A stretch of DNA of 64,000 nt from Burkholderia humptydooensis (GTDB lineage Bacteria; Pseudomonadota; Gammaproteobacteria; Burkholderiales; Burkholderiaceae): contig NZ_CP013380.1 in NCBI RefSeq assembly GCF_001513745.1, positions 3,162,001-3,226,000 of the forward strand. The letters run 5' to 3'. Below, piece by piece: positions 39,676 to 48,005 of the stretch (the first letter of the stretch is position 1; every line of letters begins with the position of its first letter). A program made the translations under genes and the position numbers. A model generated the notes under the pieces. It saw only the letters and a list, made by a program, of their open reading frames with translations. It ran no database searches and was not told the origin of the DNA.

Positions 39676-39705
39676 AGTTTAGGAGTGCGCGCGCCGCAGC
39701 GTCAA
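39676..39705 (-). promoter_or_regulatory. sigma-70-like promoter of the btuB riboswitch transcript
   Basis: On the minus strand TTGACG (39705-39700) and TAAACT (39681-39676) are separated by 18 bp. It lies about 30 bp upstream of the first aptamer landmark, so a start near 39668 fits. Confidence 0.6.
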
Positions 39706-39853
39706 GGCGCCGCGCCGACGCGGCGCAAGAAACGTCGCGCCGTCTATCGGCGAGACGATCGGCATCAACGAACGACGAAGATATTTCGCGGCGAGAAGCG
39801 GGGGTGTTACGTCTAGAAACGTTACAGATATCGGAAACTCGCCTATTCCGCGC

Positions 39854-39859
39854 TAAAAT
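39854..39859 (+). promoter_or_regulatory. -10-like element before the zapB-like/zapA genes
   Basis: TAAAAT in GCTAAAATGCTGGG, 25 bp before ATG 39885. The -35 region is not recognisable. Confidence 0.4.
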
Positions 39860-39884
39860 GCTGGGTCTTTAGAGGACGCAGCAC

Positions 39885-40235
39885 ATGCTCAACGAACTCG
39901 AAACCCTATCTCAAAACATCGGCCGCCTGATCGCGCTGAATCAACGCCATCAAACGGAACGGCTCGCGCTCGAGGAGCAGGTCGCGCAATTGCGCAGTGA
40001 AGCGCAGACGCTGCACGCGGAACTCGAGCAGTTGCGCGACGAGCGCAACGCACTCGCGGCCGAGCGCGACACGCTGTCGGCGAAAATCGACGACGCGCAA
40101 GTGAAGCTCAACGCGATCCTCGAGAAACTGCCGCGCACGAAAAGCGTGCCGGATGCGGAAAACCAGCTCGACCTGCTCGCACCGCAGGCGAACGACGAAG
40201 GCGAAAGTGCGACGGGCCACGGAGAACATGCATGA
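39885..40235 (+). CDS. ZapB-like coiled-coil protein
   Basis: A 116-residue protein that is almost entirely heptad-patterned coiled coil up to about residue 85 (RLALEEQVAQLRSEAQTLHA, ELEQLRDERNALAAERDTLS). An acidic, Pro-containing tail follows. It overlaps zapA by 4 bp (ATGA). In Burkholderiales such a gene regularly precedes zapA and is thought to act in the division-ring scaffold, but sequence identity to E. coli ZapB was not tested. Function is inferred from context. Confidence 0.75.
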   Translation: MLNELETLSQNIGRLIALNQRHQTERLALEEQVAQLRSEAQTLHAELEQLRDERNALAAERDTLSAKIDDAQVKLNAILEKLPRTKSVPDAENQLDLLAPQANDEGESATGHGEHA

Positions 40236-40546
40236 GCACGAAGCAGATCGAAGTATCGATTCTCGGCCAGTCGTATCGTCTCGCCTGCTCGGCCGAAACC
40301 GAGGCGGCGCTTCTCGAGGCGGTCGCGCGTGTCGACGCGGAAATGTCGAAGATCCGCGCGAACAGTTCGGTGCGCGGCACGGATCGCATCGCGGTGATGG
40401 CCGCGCTGTCGCTCGCGTCGGAGTTGCTCAGGCTGCAACAGAGCGTGCGTCACGGCGAGGCGTTCCCTGCGGAAGAAATCCGGCGTACAATGCGCCAAAT
40501 GAATGAACAACTCGGTGCGGTGCTCGCACAGCACGAGGTGCAGTAA
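40232..40546 (+). CDS. zapA: cell division protein ZapA
   Basis: A 104-residue FtsZ-ring associated protein. The globular N-terminus (STKQIEVSILGQSYRLACSA) with LLEAVARVDAEMSKIRANS and a C-terminal coiled coil (SELLRLQQSV..., RRTMRQMNEQLGAVLAQ) match the family. It stimulates FtsZ bundling. It is coupled to the coiled-coil gene upstream, and followed by the 6S RNA gene, the order seen in many proteobacteria. Confidence 0.94.
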   Translation: MSTKQIEVSILGQSYRLACSAETEAALLEAVARVDAEMSKIRANSSVRGTDRIAVMAALSLASELLRLQQSVRHGEAFPAEEIRRTMRQMNEQLGAVLAQHEVQ

Positions 40547-40632
40547 ACAAGTTTCACCGGGTTCGGCCAATGCTTGATCTATCGCGTTCAAGCCGCTGAA
40601 TCCAAAGGTGATTCGAACAGTCAAGTCAGCTT

Positions 40633-40805
40633 CCCTGCCTGGTTCGCCAAGGTCATATATTCCTTGAACCAATGCCATGTGCACGGTTGCGGAAATTTGT
40701 AGCACGGGCGCGCGCGTCACTCTGTCTGATGTACCCGAAGTGCTGCTAACTGCGACCAATTCTGAACCTCAGGTTCAGGATGCCGGCCTAGCGGCTAAGG
40801 CGGGG
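40633..40805 (+). ncRNA. ssrS: 6S RNA
   Basis: About 173 nt, directly downstream of zapA, the conserved location. The ends pair fully (CCCTGCCT at 40633-40640 with AGGCGGGG at 40798-40805). The interior has the expected long interrupted hairpin, with a large central bubble. 6S RNA mimics an open promoter and sequesters sigma-70 RNA polymerase in stationary phase. Ends are inferred from pairing and could be off by a few nucleotides. Confidence 0.85.
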
Positions 40806-40814
40806 GCCTATTCG

Positions 40815-40849
40815 ACGGCATCGGGCAAGTCCCGATGCCGTTTCCTTTT
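40815..40849 (+). terminator. intrinsic terminator of ssrS
   Basis: An 11-bp stem (ACGGCATCGGG/CCCGATGCCGT) with a 5-nt loop, followed by a T-rich tract TTTCCTTTT. It ends just after the 6S RNA closing stem. Confidence 0.9.
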
Positions 40850-40885
40850 GTGCAGCCTTTTCATTGCGTCGAGTCATTGCGATCC

Positions 40886-41347
40886 ATGCGCTACTGGCTG
40901 ATGAAATCCGAACCGAACGAGGCGAGCATCGACGACCTCGCCGCCGCCCCCGACCAGACCTTGCCGTGGACCGGCGTGCGCAACTATCAGGCGCGCAACT
41001 TCATGCGCGACATGATGCAGATCGGCGACGGCGTGCTGTTCTATCATTCGAGCTGCCCCGAGCCCGGCATCGCGGGGCTCGCGCAAGTCTCGTCGACGCC
41101 CTACCCCGATCCGACGCAGTTCGATTCGCAAAGTCCGTACCACGATCCGAAGTCGACGCGAGAATCGCCGCGCTGGGTGCTCGTTGACGTGCGCTTCGTC
41201 AGGAAGTCGCCGCTCGTTCCCCTCGCCGCATTGCGCGGGCACGACGCGCTCGCGAACATGCGCGTGCTCGCGAAAGGCAACCGGCTGTCGATCACGCCCG
41301 TCACGCCGGACGAATGGCGCTTCATCACGACGCGCCTGATGAAGTGA
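40886..41347 (+). CDS. EVE domain-containing protein
   Basis: A 153-residue single-domain EVE (PUA-like) protein starting MRYWLMKSEPNEASIDDL. It contains the conserved WTGVRNYQARNFMRDM, GDGVLFYHSSCPEPGIAGLA and SPRWVLVDVRFV motifs. EVE domains bind modified bases in nucleic acids. Standalone ones such as this are widespread next to zapA/ssrS. The start ATG 40886 is the family start; upstream in-frame ATG falls inside the ssrS terminator. Confidence 0.92.
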   Translation: MRYWLMKSEPNEASIDDLAAAPDQTLPWTGVRNYQARNFMRDMMQIGDGVLFYHSSCPEPGIAGLAQVSSTPYPDPTQFDSQSPYHDPKSTRESPRWVLVDVRFVRKSPLVPLAALRGHDALANMRVLAKGNRLSITPVTPDEWRFITTRLMK

Positions 41348-41545
41348 CGCGGCCGCCACGTCAAACATTGTCAGAGCCGGCGCAAGAATCCGCGCCGGCC
41401 GGAACCTCCGCCCGCCTTCGACGGCCTAATGGGCGCATCGACGGATGCAGTGCCGCGTCCGCCGGGCGTTTCTGGAGAAGCGCGGCGTCCGTCCGCGCAT
41501 CGCACGCCCCCGAACGCGTGCGCGCTTACGCTCAAGGAGTCAACA

Positions 41546-42283
41546 ATGACGAAAAAATCCGCTCTAGCCATTGCCGTCACGCTTGCGGCGGCGCTGCCGA
41601 TCGCCCTCGCGCTCGCCCCGTCCGCCGCGCGCGCGCAAAGCATGGGCCAGATGCAGCCGCCCGCGGGCGTGCTGTCGCTGTCCGCGCAGGCAAGCACCGA
41701 CGTCCCGCAGGACGTCGTCGACATCACGCTGTTCTACGAGCAACAGGCAAAGGACCCCGGCACGCTGACCGCCGAGCTGAACAAGCGCGCGGATGCGGCG
41801 CTCGCGCAGGCGCGCGGCGTCACGGGCGTCACGGCCCGCACGGGTGAATTCTCGGTGTCGCCGAGCGTCGACCGCGACGGCAGGATCTCCGCGTGGCGCG
41901 GCCGCACCGAGGTCGTGCTCGAGTCGCACGACTTCGCGGCCGCATCGAAGCTCGCGGGCCAGTTGAGCCCGATGATGCAGGTAGGCAACGTCGCGTTCTC
42001 GCTGTCGCCCGAAGCGCAGCGCGCGGCCGAGCAGAAGCTCACGACGGAAGCGATCAAGGCGTTCCGCGCGCGCGCCGAGGAAGCGACGCGCGCGTTCGGC
42101 TACAACAACTACGCGATCCGCGAAGTGAACGTCGGCAGCGGCCGCAACGTGCAGCCGTATCCGCGGATGTTCGCGATGGCCGCGCCCGCGATGGATAGCG
42201 CGAAGATGAGCGCGCCGATCGCCGTCGAAGGCGGCAAGACGACCGTGACCGTCAACGTGAACGGCTCGGTGCAGATGAAGTGA
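41546..42283 (+). CDS. SIMPL domain (DUF541) periplasmic protein
   Basis: A 245-residue exported protein with signal peptide ending ARA (about residue 30). The SIMPL domain covers about 40-240 (LSLSAQASTDVPQDVVDITL...TVTVNVNGSVQM). Family members such as BP26/OmpA-like proteins and YggE form oligomers and are linked to oxidative-stress tolerance. AAGGAGT lies 9 nt before ATG 41546. Monocistronic, ended by a bidirectional terminator. Confidence 0.9.
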   Translation: MTKKSALAIAVTLAAALPIALALAPSAARAQSMGQMQPPAGVLSLSAQASTDVPQDVVDITLFYEQQAKDPGTLTAELNKRADAALAQARGVTGVTARTGEFSVSPSVDRDGRISAWRGRTEVVLESHDFAAASKLAGQLSPMMQVGNVAFSLSPEAQRAAEQKLTTEAIKAFRARAEEATRAFGYNNYAIREVNVGSGRNVQPYPRMFAMAAPAMDSAKMSAPIAVEGGKTTVTVNVNGSVQMK

Positions 42284-42326
42284 CGTACTGGAAGCGGCGC
42301 GTTGGCGCGCCGTTGACGGTCGATAC

Positions 42327-42355
42327 GAAAACGCCGGCGACGAGCCGGCGTTTTT
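42327..42355. terminator. bidirectional intrinsic terminator
   Basis: A-run, then CGCCGGC-gacga-GCCGGCG, then TTTTT. It serves the SIMPL gene on the plus strand and lgt on the minus strand. Confidence 0.88.
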
Positions 42356-42374
42356 CATCGCGCGCCCCGAACGA

Positions 42375-43265
42375 TCAGGCCGGCTTCGCGACGCCGCCGC
42401 GCCGATACGCCCAGATCATCATCAGCACGCCCGCGACGATCATCGGCAGCGACAGCCACTGCCCCATCGACAGGCCGAACGTCAGCAGGCCGAGGAAATC
42501 GTCCGGCTCGCGCGCGAACTCCACCGTGAAGCGCGCGGCGCCGTAGCCGATCAAGAAGAGCGCCGAGATCGCGCCCATCGGCCGCGGCTTGCGCGAGAAG
42601 AACCACAGCACGAAAAAGAGCGCGATGCCTTCGAGCGCGATTTCGTACAGTTGCGACGGATGCCGCGGCAGCATCTGGTGCGACAGGAACACCTCGTTCA
42701 GATTCCACTTCGCGGCGATGTCCTGGTGCGCGGCGAGCCACGCGGCGTCGTCGCGCGACGCGCCCGGAAACAGCATCGCCCACGGCGCGTCGGGGCTCGT
42801 CACGCGGCCCCACAGCTCGCCGTTGATGAAGTTGCCGAGCCTTCCGGCCGCGAGCCCCGTCGGCACCATCGGCGCGACGAAGTCGGTCACTTCGAGCCAG
42901 TGGCGCTTGCGCTGCCACGCGAACAGCGCCATCGCCAGCGTGACGCCGAGGAAGCCGCCGTGGAACGACATCCCGCCCTCCCACACGCGGAAGATGTCGA
43001 GCGGATGCGAGAAGTAGTAGCCCGCCTTGTAGAACAGCACGTAGCCGAGCCGGCCGCCCAGCACGACGCCGAGCACGCCGTAGAACATCATGTCGTCGAT
43101 GTCCTTCGCGCTCCAGCCTTGCGCGGCGACGTGCGGCAGCTTCAGGCGCAGCCGCCCGACGACGATCGCGAGGATGAAGCCGACGAGATACATGAGCCCG
43201 TACCAGCGCACGGCGAGCGGGCCGAGGTGAATCGCGACGGGATCGAAATTCGGATGAATGATCAT
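42375..43265 (-). CDS. lgt: prolipoprotein diacylglyceryl transferase
   Basis: Inner-membrane enzyme adding diacylglycerol to the lipobox cysteine of prolipoproteins. 296 residues, about seven hydrophobic helices. Family landmarks present are [24 protein letters not shown]-type [25 protein letters not shown] and the signature [13 protein letters not shown]. The C-terminal extension [11 protein letters not shown] is normal. Confidence 0.96.
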   Translation of the reverse strand: MIIHPNFDPVAIHLGPLAVRWYGLMYLVGFILAIVVGRLRLKLPHVAAQGWSAKDIDDMMFYGVLGVVLGGRLGYVLFYKAGYYFSHPLDIFRVWEGGMSFHGGFLGVTLAMALFAWQRKRHWLEVTDFVAPMVPTGLAAGRLGNFINGELWGRVTSPDAPWAMLFPGASRDDAAWLAAHQDIAAKWNLNEVFLSHQMLPRHPSQLYEIALEGIALFFVLWFFSRKPRPMGAISALFLIGYGAARFTVEFAREPDDFLGLLTFGLSMGQWLSLPMIVAGVLMMIWAYRRGGVAKPA

Positions 43266-43371
43266 GAGTTAGCGTTGAAGGTTCTGAATCGATGCGGCAT
43301 GCACGGGCACGTCGACCGCCGCCGCGCGAACGCGTCGCGACCGCGATTCGACGCCCGCGCCGCGCGAACGT

Positions 43372-44337
43372 TCACGGCCGCGTCGCGCGCCTGCTCACGT
43401 CCGCCCCGGCGGCCGCGTCCGGCGGCGAAGGCGAAGCGCGCCGCGCGGCGCCTCGCACGACGTCGATGAAGCCCACGAGCACCGGACTCACGTCGTCCGT
43501 GCGCCACACGAGGCCCGTCTCGACGACGGGCGCCGGATCGGCGAGCGCGCGGTAGACGACCCCCGTGCGCCGCAGGTTACGCAGCGATTGCGGCACGAGC
43601 GCGACACCCATGCCCGCGGACACGAGGCTCACGATCGTCTGCATCTGGATCGCCTCCTGGCCGATGCGCGGCGCGACGCCCGCCGCGCCGTAGCAGCCCG
43701 TAATGATGTCATAAAAGCCGGGCGCCAGACGACGCGGGAAGACGACGAGCGGCAGCGACGCGATGTCGGCGATGCGCACGGGCGCGTCCCCCGCCGCCTC
43801 GGCGGCGTCGGCCGGCATCGCGACGACGAGCGGCTCGCGCAACACCGGCAGATACGACAGCGACGCCGCGTGCCGCGGCGGCACGGGCGGGATCACGAGC
43901 CCCGCGTCGATTCGGCCCGCAGCGAGTTCCTCGATCTGCACGTCGCTCGTCGCCTCTGTCAGTTGCAGCCGCACGTGCGGGTGGCTCGCGCCGAACTCGC
44001 GCAACAGTTGCGGCAGCAACCCGTAGTCGGCCGTCGACACGAACGCGAGCGCGAGCGAGCCCGCCTCGCCGCGCGCAAGGCTCTGCGCGAGCGGCGGCAG
44101 CGCGTCGGCCGCGGCGATCAGCCGCCGCACGTCGGGCAGCAGCGCCGCGCCGACCGCGGTCAGCTCGACCGAGCGCTTCGTGCGCGCGAAGAGCGCGACG
44201 CCGAGCGCATCCTCGAGCGCGCGGATCGCCTGAGACAGCGGCGGCTGCGTCATCGAGAGCCGCTCGGCGGCGCGGCCGAAGTGCCGCTCGTCGGCGACGG
44301 CGATGAAATAGCGCCATTGGCGCAGATCAGGGGTCAA
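43372..44337 (-). CDS. LysR-family transcriptional regulator
   Basis: A 321-residue LTTR. The N-terminal winged HTH (residues 1-65) reads LRQWRYFIAVADERHFGRAA...MTQPPLSQAIRALEDALGVAL. The substrate-binding domain includes AFVSTADYGLLPQLLREF and VSLVSAGMGVALVPQ. It resembles the BenM/CatM/HcaR subgroup rather than IlvY. It is divergent from ilvD, sharing a 177-bp region with two dyads, but whether it controls ilvD or only itself cannot be told. Confidence 0.88.
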   Translation of the reverse strand: MTPDLRQWRYFIAVADERHFGRAAERLSMTQPPLSQAIRALEDALGVALFARTKRSVELTAVGAALLPDVRRLIAAADALPPLAQSLARGEAGSLALAFVSTADYGLLPQLLREFGASHPHVRLQLTEATSDVQIEELAAGRIDAGLVIPPVPPRHAASLSYLPVLREPLVVAMPADAAEAAGDAPVRIADIASLPLVVFPRRLAPGFYDIITGCYGAAGVAPRIGQEAIQMQTIVSLVSAGMGVALVPQSLRNLRRTGVVYRALADPAPVVETGLVWRTDDVSPVLVGFIDVVRGAARRASPSPPDAAAGADVSRRATRP

Positions 44338-44370
44338 ATCAGGCTCCGCCTCGTCGTCAACACGCCAATT

Positions 44371-44422
44371 GATATGCGTATCGACCTAATAGACGATGAA
44401 TAATATATTGGACATTCTCCAA
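44371..44422. promoter_or_regulatory. dyad symmetries between the LysR gene and ilvD
   Basis: Two inverted repeats lie in an AT-rich segment: GATA-TGCG-TATC (44371-44382) and TTGGA-N5-TCCAA (44408-44422). They fall between the divergent starts and are plausible LTTR operator or activator sites. TTGATA at 44369-44374 could be a -35 for ilvD. Confidence 0.45.
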
Positions 44423-44514
44423 CAGAAACTGCATTCTTGCCCACCTGAGCCGGACCGCGCCGATGCAGCGCGCCGCTCCACCCCACAGTCAACCAGTCGA
44501 TGATGGAGTCCCCC

Positions 44515-46188
44515 ATGTCGTACAACCGCCGCTCGAAGAACATCACGCAAGGCGTGGCCCGTTCGCCGAACCGCTCGATGTATTACGCGCTCGGCTATCA
44601 GAAGGAAGATTTCGACAAGCCGATGATCGGCATCGCGAACGGCCACTCGACGATCACGCCGTGCAACGCGGGCCTGCAGCGCCTGTCGGACGCCGCCGTC
44701 GCGGCCGTCAAGGACGCCGGCGCGAATCCGCAGATCTTCGGCACGCCGACGATCTCGGACGGCATGTCGATGGGCACCGAAGGGATGAAGTACTCGCTCG
44801 TGTCGCGCGAGGTGATCGCCGACTGCATCGAGACCTGCGCGCAGGGCCAGTGGATGGACGGCGTCGTCGTCGTGGGCGGCTGCGACAAGAACATGCCGGG
44901 CGGCATGATCGCGCTCGCGCGCAGCAACGTGCCGGGCATCTACGTGTACGGCGGCACGATCCGCCCCGGCCACTGGAAGGGCAAGGATCTGACGATCGTG
45001 TCGTCGTTCGAGGCGGTCGGCGAGTTCACCGCGGGGCGCATGTCGCAGGAGGATTTCGAAGGGGTCGAAAAGAACGCGTGCCCGACGACAGGCTCGTGCG
45101 GCGGCATGTACACCGCGAACACGATGAGCTCGTCGTTCGAGGCGCTCGGCATGTCGCTGCTGTACTCGTCGACGATGGCCAATCCCGATCAGGAGAAGGT
45201 CGATTCGGCGGCGGAATCGGCGCGCGTGCTCGTCGAGGCGGTGAAGCAGGACCTGAAGCCGCGCGACATCATCACGAAGCAGTCGATCGAGAACGCGGTG
45301 TCGGTGATCATGGCCACGGGCGGCTCGACGAATGCGGTGCTCCACTATCTGGCGATCGCGCACGCGGCCGAGATCGACTGGTCGATCGAAGACTTCGAGC
45401 GCATCCGCAAACGCGTGCCGGTGATCTGCGACCTGAAGCCGTCGGGCCAGTACGTCGCGACCGATCTGCACGCGGCGGGCGGCATTCCGCAGGTGATGAA
45501 GCTCCTGCTCGACGCGGGCCTGCTGCACGGCGACTGCGTGACGATCACGGGCCGCACGATCGCCGAGGAGCTGAAGGACGTGCCGAGCGCGCCGCGCGCC
45601 GACCAGAAGGTGATCTACCCGATCGACCAGGCGCTGTACAAGGAAGGCCACCTCGCGATCCTGAAGGGCAACCTCGCCGAGGACGGCGCGGTCGCGAAGA
45701 TCACCGGCCTGAAGAACCCGGTCATCACCGGCCCGGCGCGCGTATTCGACGACGAGCAGAGCGCGCTCGCCGCGATCCTCGACGACAGGATCCACGCGGG
45801 CGACGTCGTCGTGCTGCGCTACCTCGGCCCGCAAGGCGGCCCGGGGATGCCGGAGATGCTCGCGCCGACGTCGGCGATCATCGGCAAGGGCCTCGGCGAA
45901 TCGGTCGGCCTCATCACGGACGGCCGCTTCTCGGGCGGCACGTGGGGGATGGTGGTCGGCCACGTTGCGCCGGAAGCGTTCGTCGGCGGCGCGATCGCGC
46001 TCGTGCAGGAAGGCGATTCGATCACGATCGACGCGCACAAGCTGCTGCTGCAGTTGAACGTCGACGACGCCGAGCTCGCGCGCCGCCGCGCCGCGTGGAA
46101 GCAGCCGGCGCCGCGCTACACGCGCGGCGTGCTCGCGAAGTACGCGGCGCTCGCCCGCCCGGCGAACAAGGGCGCGGTGACGGGCTGA
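44515..46188 (+). CDS. ilvD: dihydroxy-acid dehydratase
   Basis: Fe-S dehydratase of isoleucine and valine synthesis (and thereby pantoate). The 557-residue product has the usual length. Candidate cluster ligands are Cys50, Cys123 ([10 protein letters not shown]) and Cys195 ([11 protein letters not shown]). [10 protein letters not shown] near the C-terminus carries the catalytic serine. ATG 44515 is chosen because GGAG sits 7 nt upstream and the protein then starts [13 protein letters not shown]; two nearby upstream ATGs lack this. Confidence 0.97.
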   Translation: MSYNRRSKNITQGVARSPNRSMYYALGYQKEDFDKPMIGIANGHSTITPCNAGLQRLSDAAVAAVKDAGANPQIFGTPTISDGMSMGTEGMKYSLVSREVIADCIETCAQGQWMDGVVVVGGCDKNMPGGMIALARSNVPGIYVYGGTIRPGHWKGKDLTIVSSFEAVGEFTAGRMSQEDFEGVEKNACPTTGSCGGMYTANTMSSSFEALGMSLLYSSTMANPDQEKVDSAAESARVLVEAVKQDLKPRDIITKQSIENAVSVIMATGGSTNAVLHYLAIAHAAEIDWSIEDFERIRKRVPVICDLKPSGQYVATDLHAAGGIPQVMKLLLDAGLLHGDCVTITGRTIAEELKDVPSAPRADQKVIYPIDQALYKEGHLAILKGNLAEDGAVAKITGLKNPVITGPARVFDDEQSALAAILDDRIHAGDVVVLRYLGPQGGPGMPEMLAPTSAIIGKGLGESVGLITDGRFSGGTWGMVVGHVAPEAFVGGAIALVQEGDSITIDAHKLLLQLNVDDAELARRRAAWKQPAPRYTRGVLAKYAALARPANKGAVTG

Positions 46189-46245
46189 CGCACGGCTGCG
46201 CCACAATGGCGCCACGGCGGGACGACAAAAAGCGACAAGACGAAG

Positions 46246-46280
46246 AAGGGGGCGCGACGTACTCGCGCCCCCTTTCCTTT
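46246..46280 (+). terminator. intrinsic terminator of ilvD
   Basis: A 12-bp near-perfect stem AAGGGGGCGCGA/TCGCGCCCCCTT with a 5-nt loop, followed by TCCTTT. It lies 57 bp past the ilvD stop. Confidence 0.85.
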
Positions 46281-46286
46281 TATAAT
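46281..46286 (+). promoter_or_regulatory. consensus -10 of the cytochrome c gene
   Basis: TATAAT, a perfect -10, directly after the ilvD terminator and 42 bp before the cytochrome ATG. No clear -35; the upstream sequence is the terminator stem. Confidence 0.55.
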
Positions 46287-46328
46287 GCGCGCACCGCCAA
46301 GCCGGACGCTGTGCCGGCGGAGACCAGC

Positions 46329-46652
46329 ATGAAGAAAACGACCTTGCGCCTGATGGCAATCGCGCTCGTTGCCGCGGCCGCCCATGCGCACGCGCAGCAG
46401 GCCGACGGCCTCGCGCTCGCGCAACGCAAGAACTGCATGGCCTGCCACGCGATCGACAAGACGTTGATGGGACCGTCGTTCCACGCGATCGCCGACAAAT
46501 ACGCGGCGCGCGGCGACGCCGCCGCCTATCTCGCGCAGACGATCGTTAAGGGCAGCGTCGGCGTGTGGGGCAACGTGCCGATGCCCGCGAACACGCAATT
46601 GACGAGCGCCGAGGCCGGCACGCTCGCGCACTGGATCCTGTCGCGCAAATAA
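46329..46652 (+). CDS. class I c-type cytochrome
   Basis: A 107-residue periplasmic cytochrome with signal peptide (about 22 residues, ending HAHA). Its haem-binding motif is CMACH, and the axial Met lies in GNVPMPANTQLT. It is the small cytochrome c551/c-552 size. It likely carries electrons to a terminal oxidase. Monocistronic. Confidence 0.92.
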   Translation: MKKTTLRLMAIALVAAAAHAHAQQADGLALAQRKNCMACHAIDKTLMGPSFHAIADKYAARGDAAAYLAQTIVKGSVGVWGNVPMPANTQLTSAEAGTLAHWILSRK

Positions 46653-46789
46653 ATCATCCGCATTGACGCGCGCCGCCGATCGCGCGAGGCATTCTGTTGC
46701 GCGGGGTTGCCGATGATTGCGCGCGCAACGCGATGCCCGAGCGCCTCGCCGCTCGCCCCGCCCGTGACGGGCGACGCAACAGATGATGA

Positions 46790-46809
46790 GGCAAGCCGGC
46801 CGGCTTGCC
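46790..46809 (-). terminator. palindromic hairpin downstream of the DUF2486 gene
   Basis: GGCAAGCCGGCCGGCTTGCC is a perfect 20-bp palindrome immediately beyond the DUF2486 stop codon. No T-tract follows on either strand, so it may stabilise an mRNA end rather than terminate. Confidence 0.45.
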
Positions 46810-46810
46810 G

Positions 46811-47536
46811 TTATGCGATATCGCGCTGCGTGAGCGCGTTGCGGCGCGCGAGCGCCGCGCCGACTTCCTCCGTCACCCAGCCGGCGACCTCGGTCTCGAG
46901 CGTAAGCGAGACTTCGCGTGCGATCTGGCCGACGAGCCAGCCCGCATGGTCGTGCAGCGCCTCGCGGCAACGCGCCTCGATGAGGCCGCGCCCTTCCCCC
47001 GCCAGATAGTGGGTCATGCGGCTCTTCAGCCGCTCGGCGATCTGCCGCGCTTCGAGGTCCGCGGCGAACGACGGCGCGGCCTGCCCGACCTCGGGCACCG
47101 ACGAAGGCAACGCAGCGAGCGGTTCGAGATCCGGCGCCGGATGCGCGGCGGGCAGCTCGTCCGCATACGTCGCGCTCGCCGCATAGGCGGTCGGCAGTTC
47201 GGCGGCAAGCGGATCGGGCGCGGACACGAACGACGGCTCCGCGCGCGGCGGCACGCCCGTCTCGCCAACGGGTGGGAGCGCCGCGTCACGCGCCACGGGC
47301 GCGGCCGCATCGAACTTGTCGGCCTCATGAGCTTCCTGGGCCTCATGCGCTTCATGCGCTTCATGCGCTTCATGCGCTTCATGCGCGTCGCCGGCCCGAG
47401 CCGCGGAGGCGGCCGTCTCGCCCGCCTCCGCGCGCCCGGCGACGGGCGGCCGCGCGAGCGCCGGATTGCCGGGCACGAGCACGTCGGTCAGCACGGGGAT
47501 CGACGATTCGTTGGCTTCGACCACGTTATCCTCCAT
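46811..47536 (-). CDS. DUF2486 family protein with HEA repeats
   Basis: A 241-residue Ala/Pro/Glu-rich protein of unknown function, regularly found beside holC-pepA in Burkholderiales. The N-terminal half is low complexity, including a His-Glu-Ala tandem run (about residues 50-70). The C-terminal 80 residues are a better-ordered helical region (AERLKSRMTHYLAGEGRGLI...TLETEVAGWVTEEVGAALA). No signal peptide or membrane helix is evident. It starts 9 bp after the holC stop and ends at the hairpin. Confidence 0.8.
   Translation of the reverse strand: MEDNVVEANESSIPVLTDVLVPGNPALARPPVAGRAEAGETAASAARAGDAHEAHEAHEAHEAHEAQEAHEADKFDAAAPVARDAALPPVGETGVPPRAEPSFVSAPDPLAAELPTAYAASATYADELPAAHPAPDLEPLAALPSSVPEVGQAAPSFAADLEARQIAERLKSRMTHYLAGEGRGLIEARCREALHDHAGWLVGQIAREVSLTLETEVAGWVTEEVGAALARRNALTQRDIA
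47344..47395. repeat. 9-bp tandem repeat (CATGCGCTT)5 plus partial
   Basis: Five perfect CATGCGCTT units and a partial sixth. Encodes Ala-His-Glu in the minus-strand DUF2486 gene. Frame-preserving and likely variable in copy number. Confidence 0.95.
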
Positions 47537-47545
47537 CCGCTCGGG

Positions 47546-47962
47546 CTAGCCGCCCTGCTTGTGATTGTTGAGCGCATAGCCGCGATCGCGGTAGAACCGG
47601 TACCGGTCGCGGCCGGCCGCGAGTTCGTCGGGCGTGTTGCCGACCACTTCGAGCAGGCGCTCGAAGCGCGCGAATTGCGCCGGCACCTGAGCGCCCAGGT
47701 TCAGCAGGATACCGTGATGCGGCGCGCGGTCGAGATCTGCGGTCAGCACGATCGGCGTGCCCGCCGCGTGCGCGTTGTCGACCGCGCAATGCGGAATGAA
47801 ATCGAGCGGCGAGAACGTCCACAAACGCTCGTCGAGCGCGCGCAGCCGCGCGGGCTCCGCGCACACGACGACGGGCCGCCCCGCCTGATACGCCTTGCGC
47901 AGCAGCCGGCACGCGTACGCGAGCGAATCGCCGACGTTCGTATGGAAATCGATCCGCGTCAT
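47546..47962 (-). CDS. holC: DNA polymerase III chi subunit
   Basis: A 138-residue clamp-loader accessory protein linking psi and SSB. It has the family N-terminus TRIDFHTNVGDSLAYACRLL, WTFSPLDFIPHCAVDN and the DRYRFYRDRGY segment. It follows pepA after 43 bp, so pepA-holC-DUF2486 reads as an operon. Confidence 0.92.
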   Translation of the reverse strand: MTRIDFHTNVGDSLAYACRLLRKAYQAGRPVVVCAEPARLRALDERLWTFSPLDFIPHCAVDNAHAAGTPIVLTADLDRAPHHGILLNLGAQVPAQFARFERLLEVVGNTPDELAAGRDRYRFYRDRGYALNNHKQGG

Positions 47963-48005
47963 CGCTCGCCGCGCCCCGCCGTGCGGTTCGTCGAACCTTG
48001 CGCCA

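Noticed and set aside
44500..44514. Earlier ATG starts for ilvD
   Set aside because: GGAG spacing and family N-terminus favour ATG 44515.
47344..47395. CRISPR-like repeat
   Set aside because: Contiguous 9-bp tandem units within a gene, no spacers.
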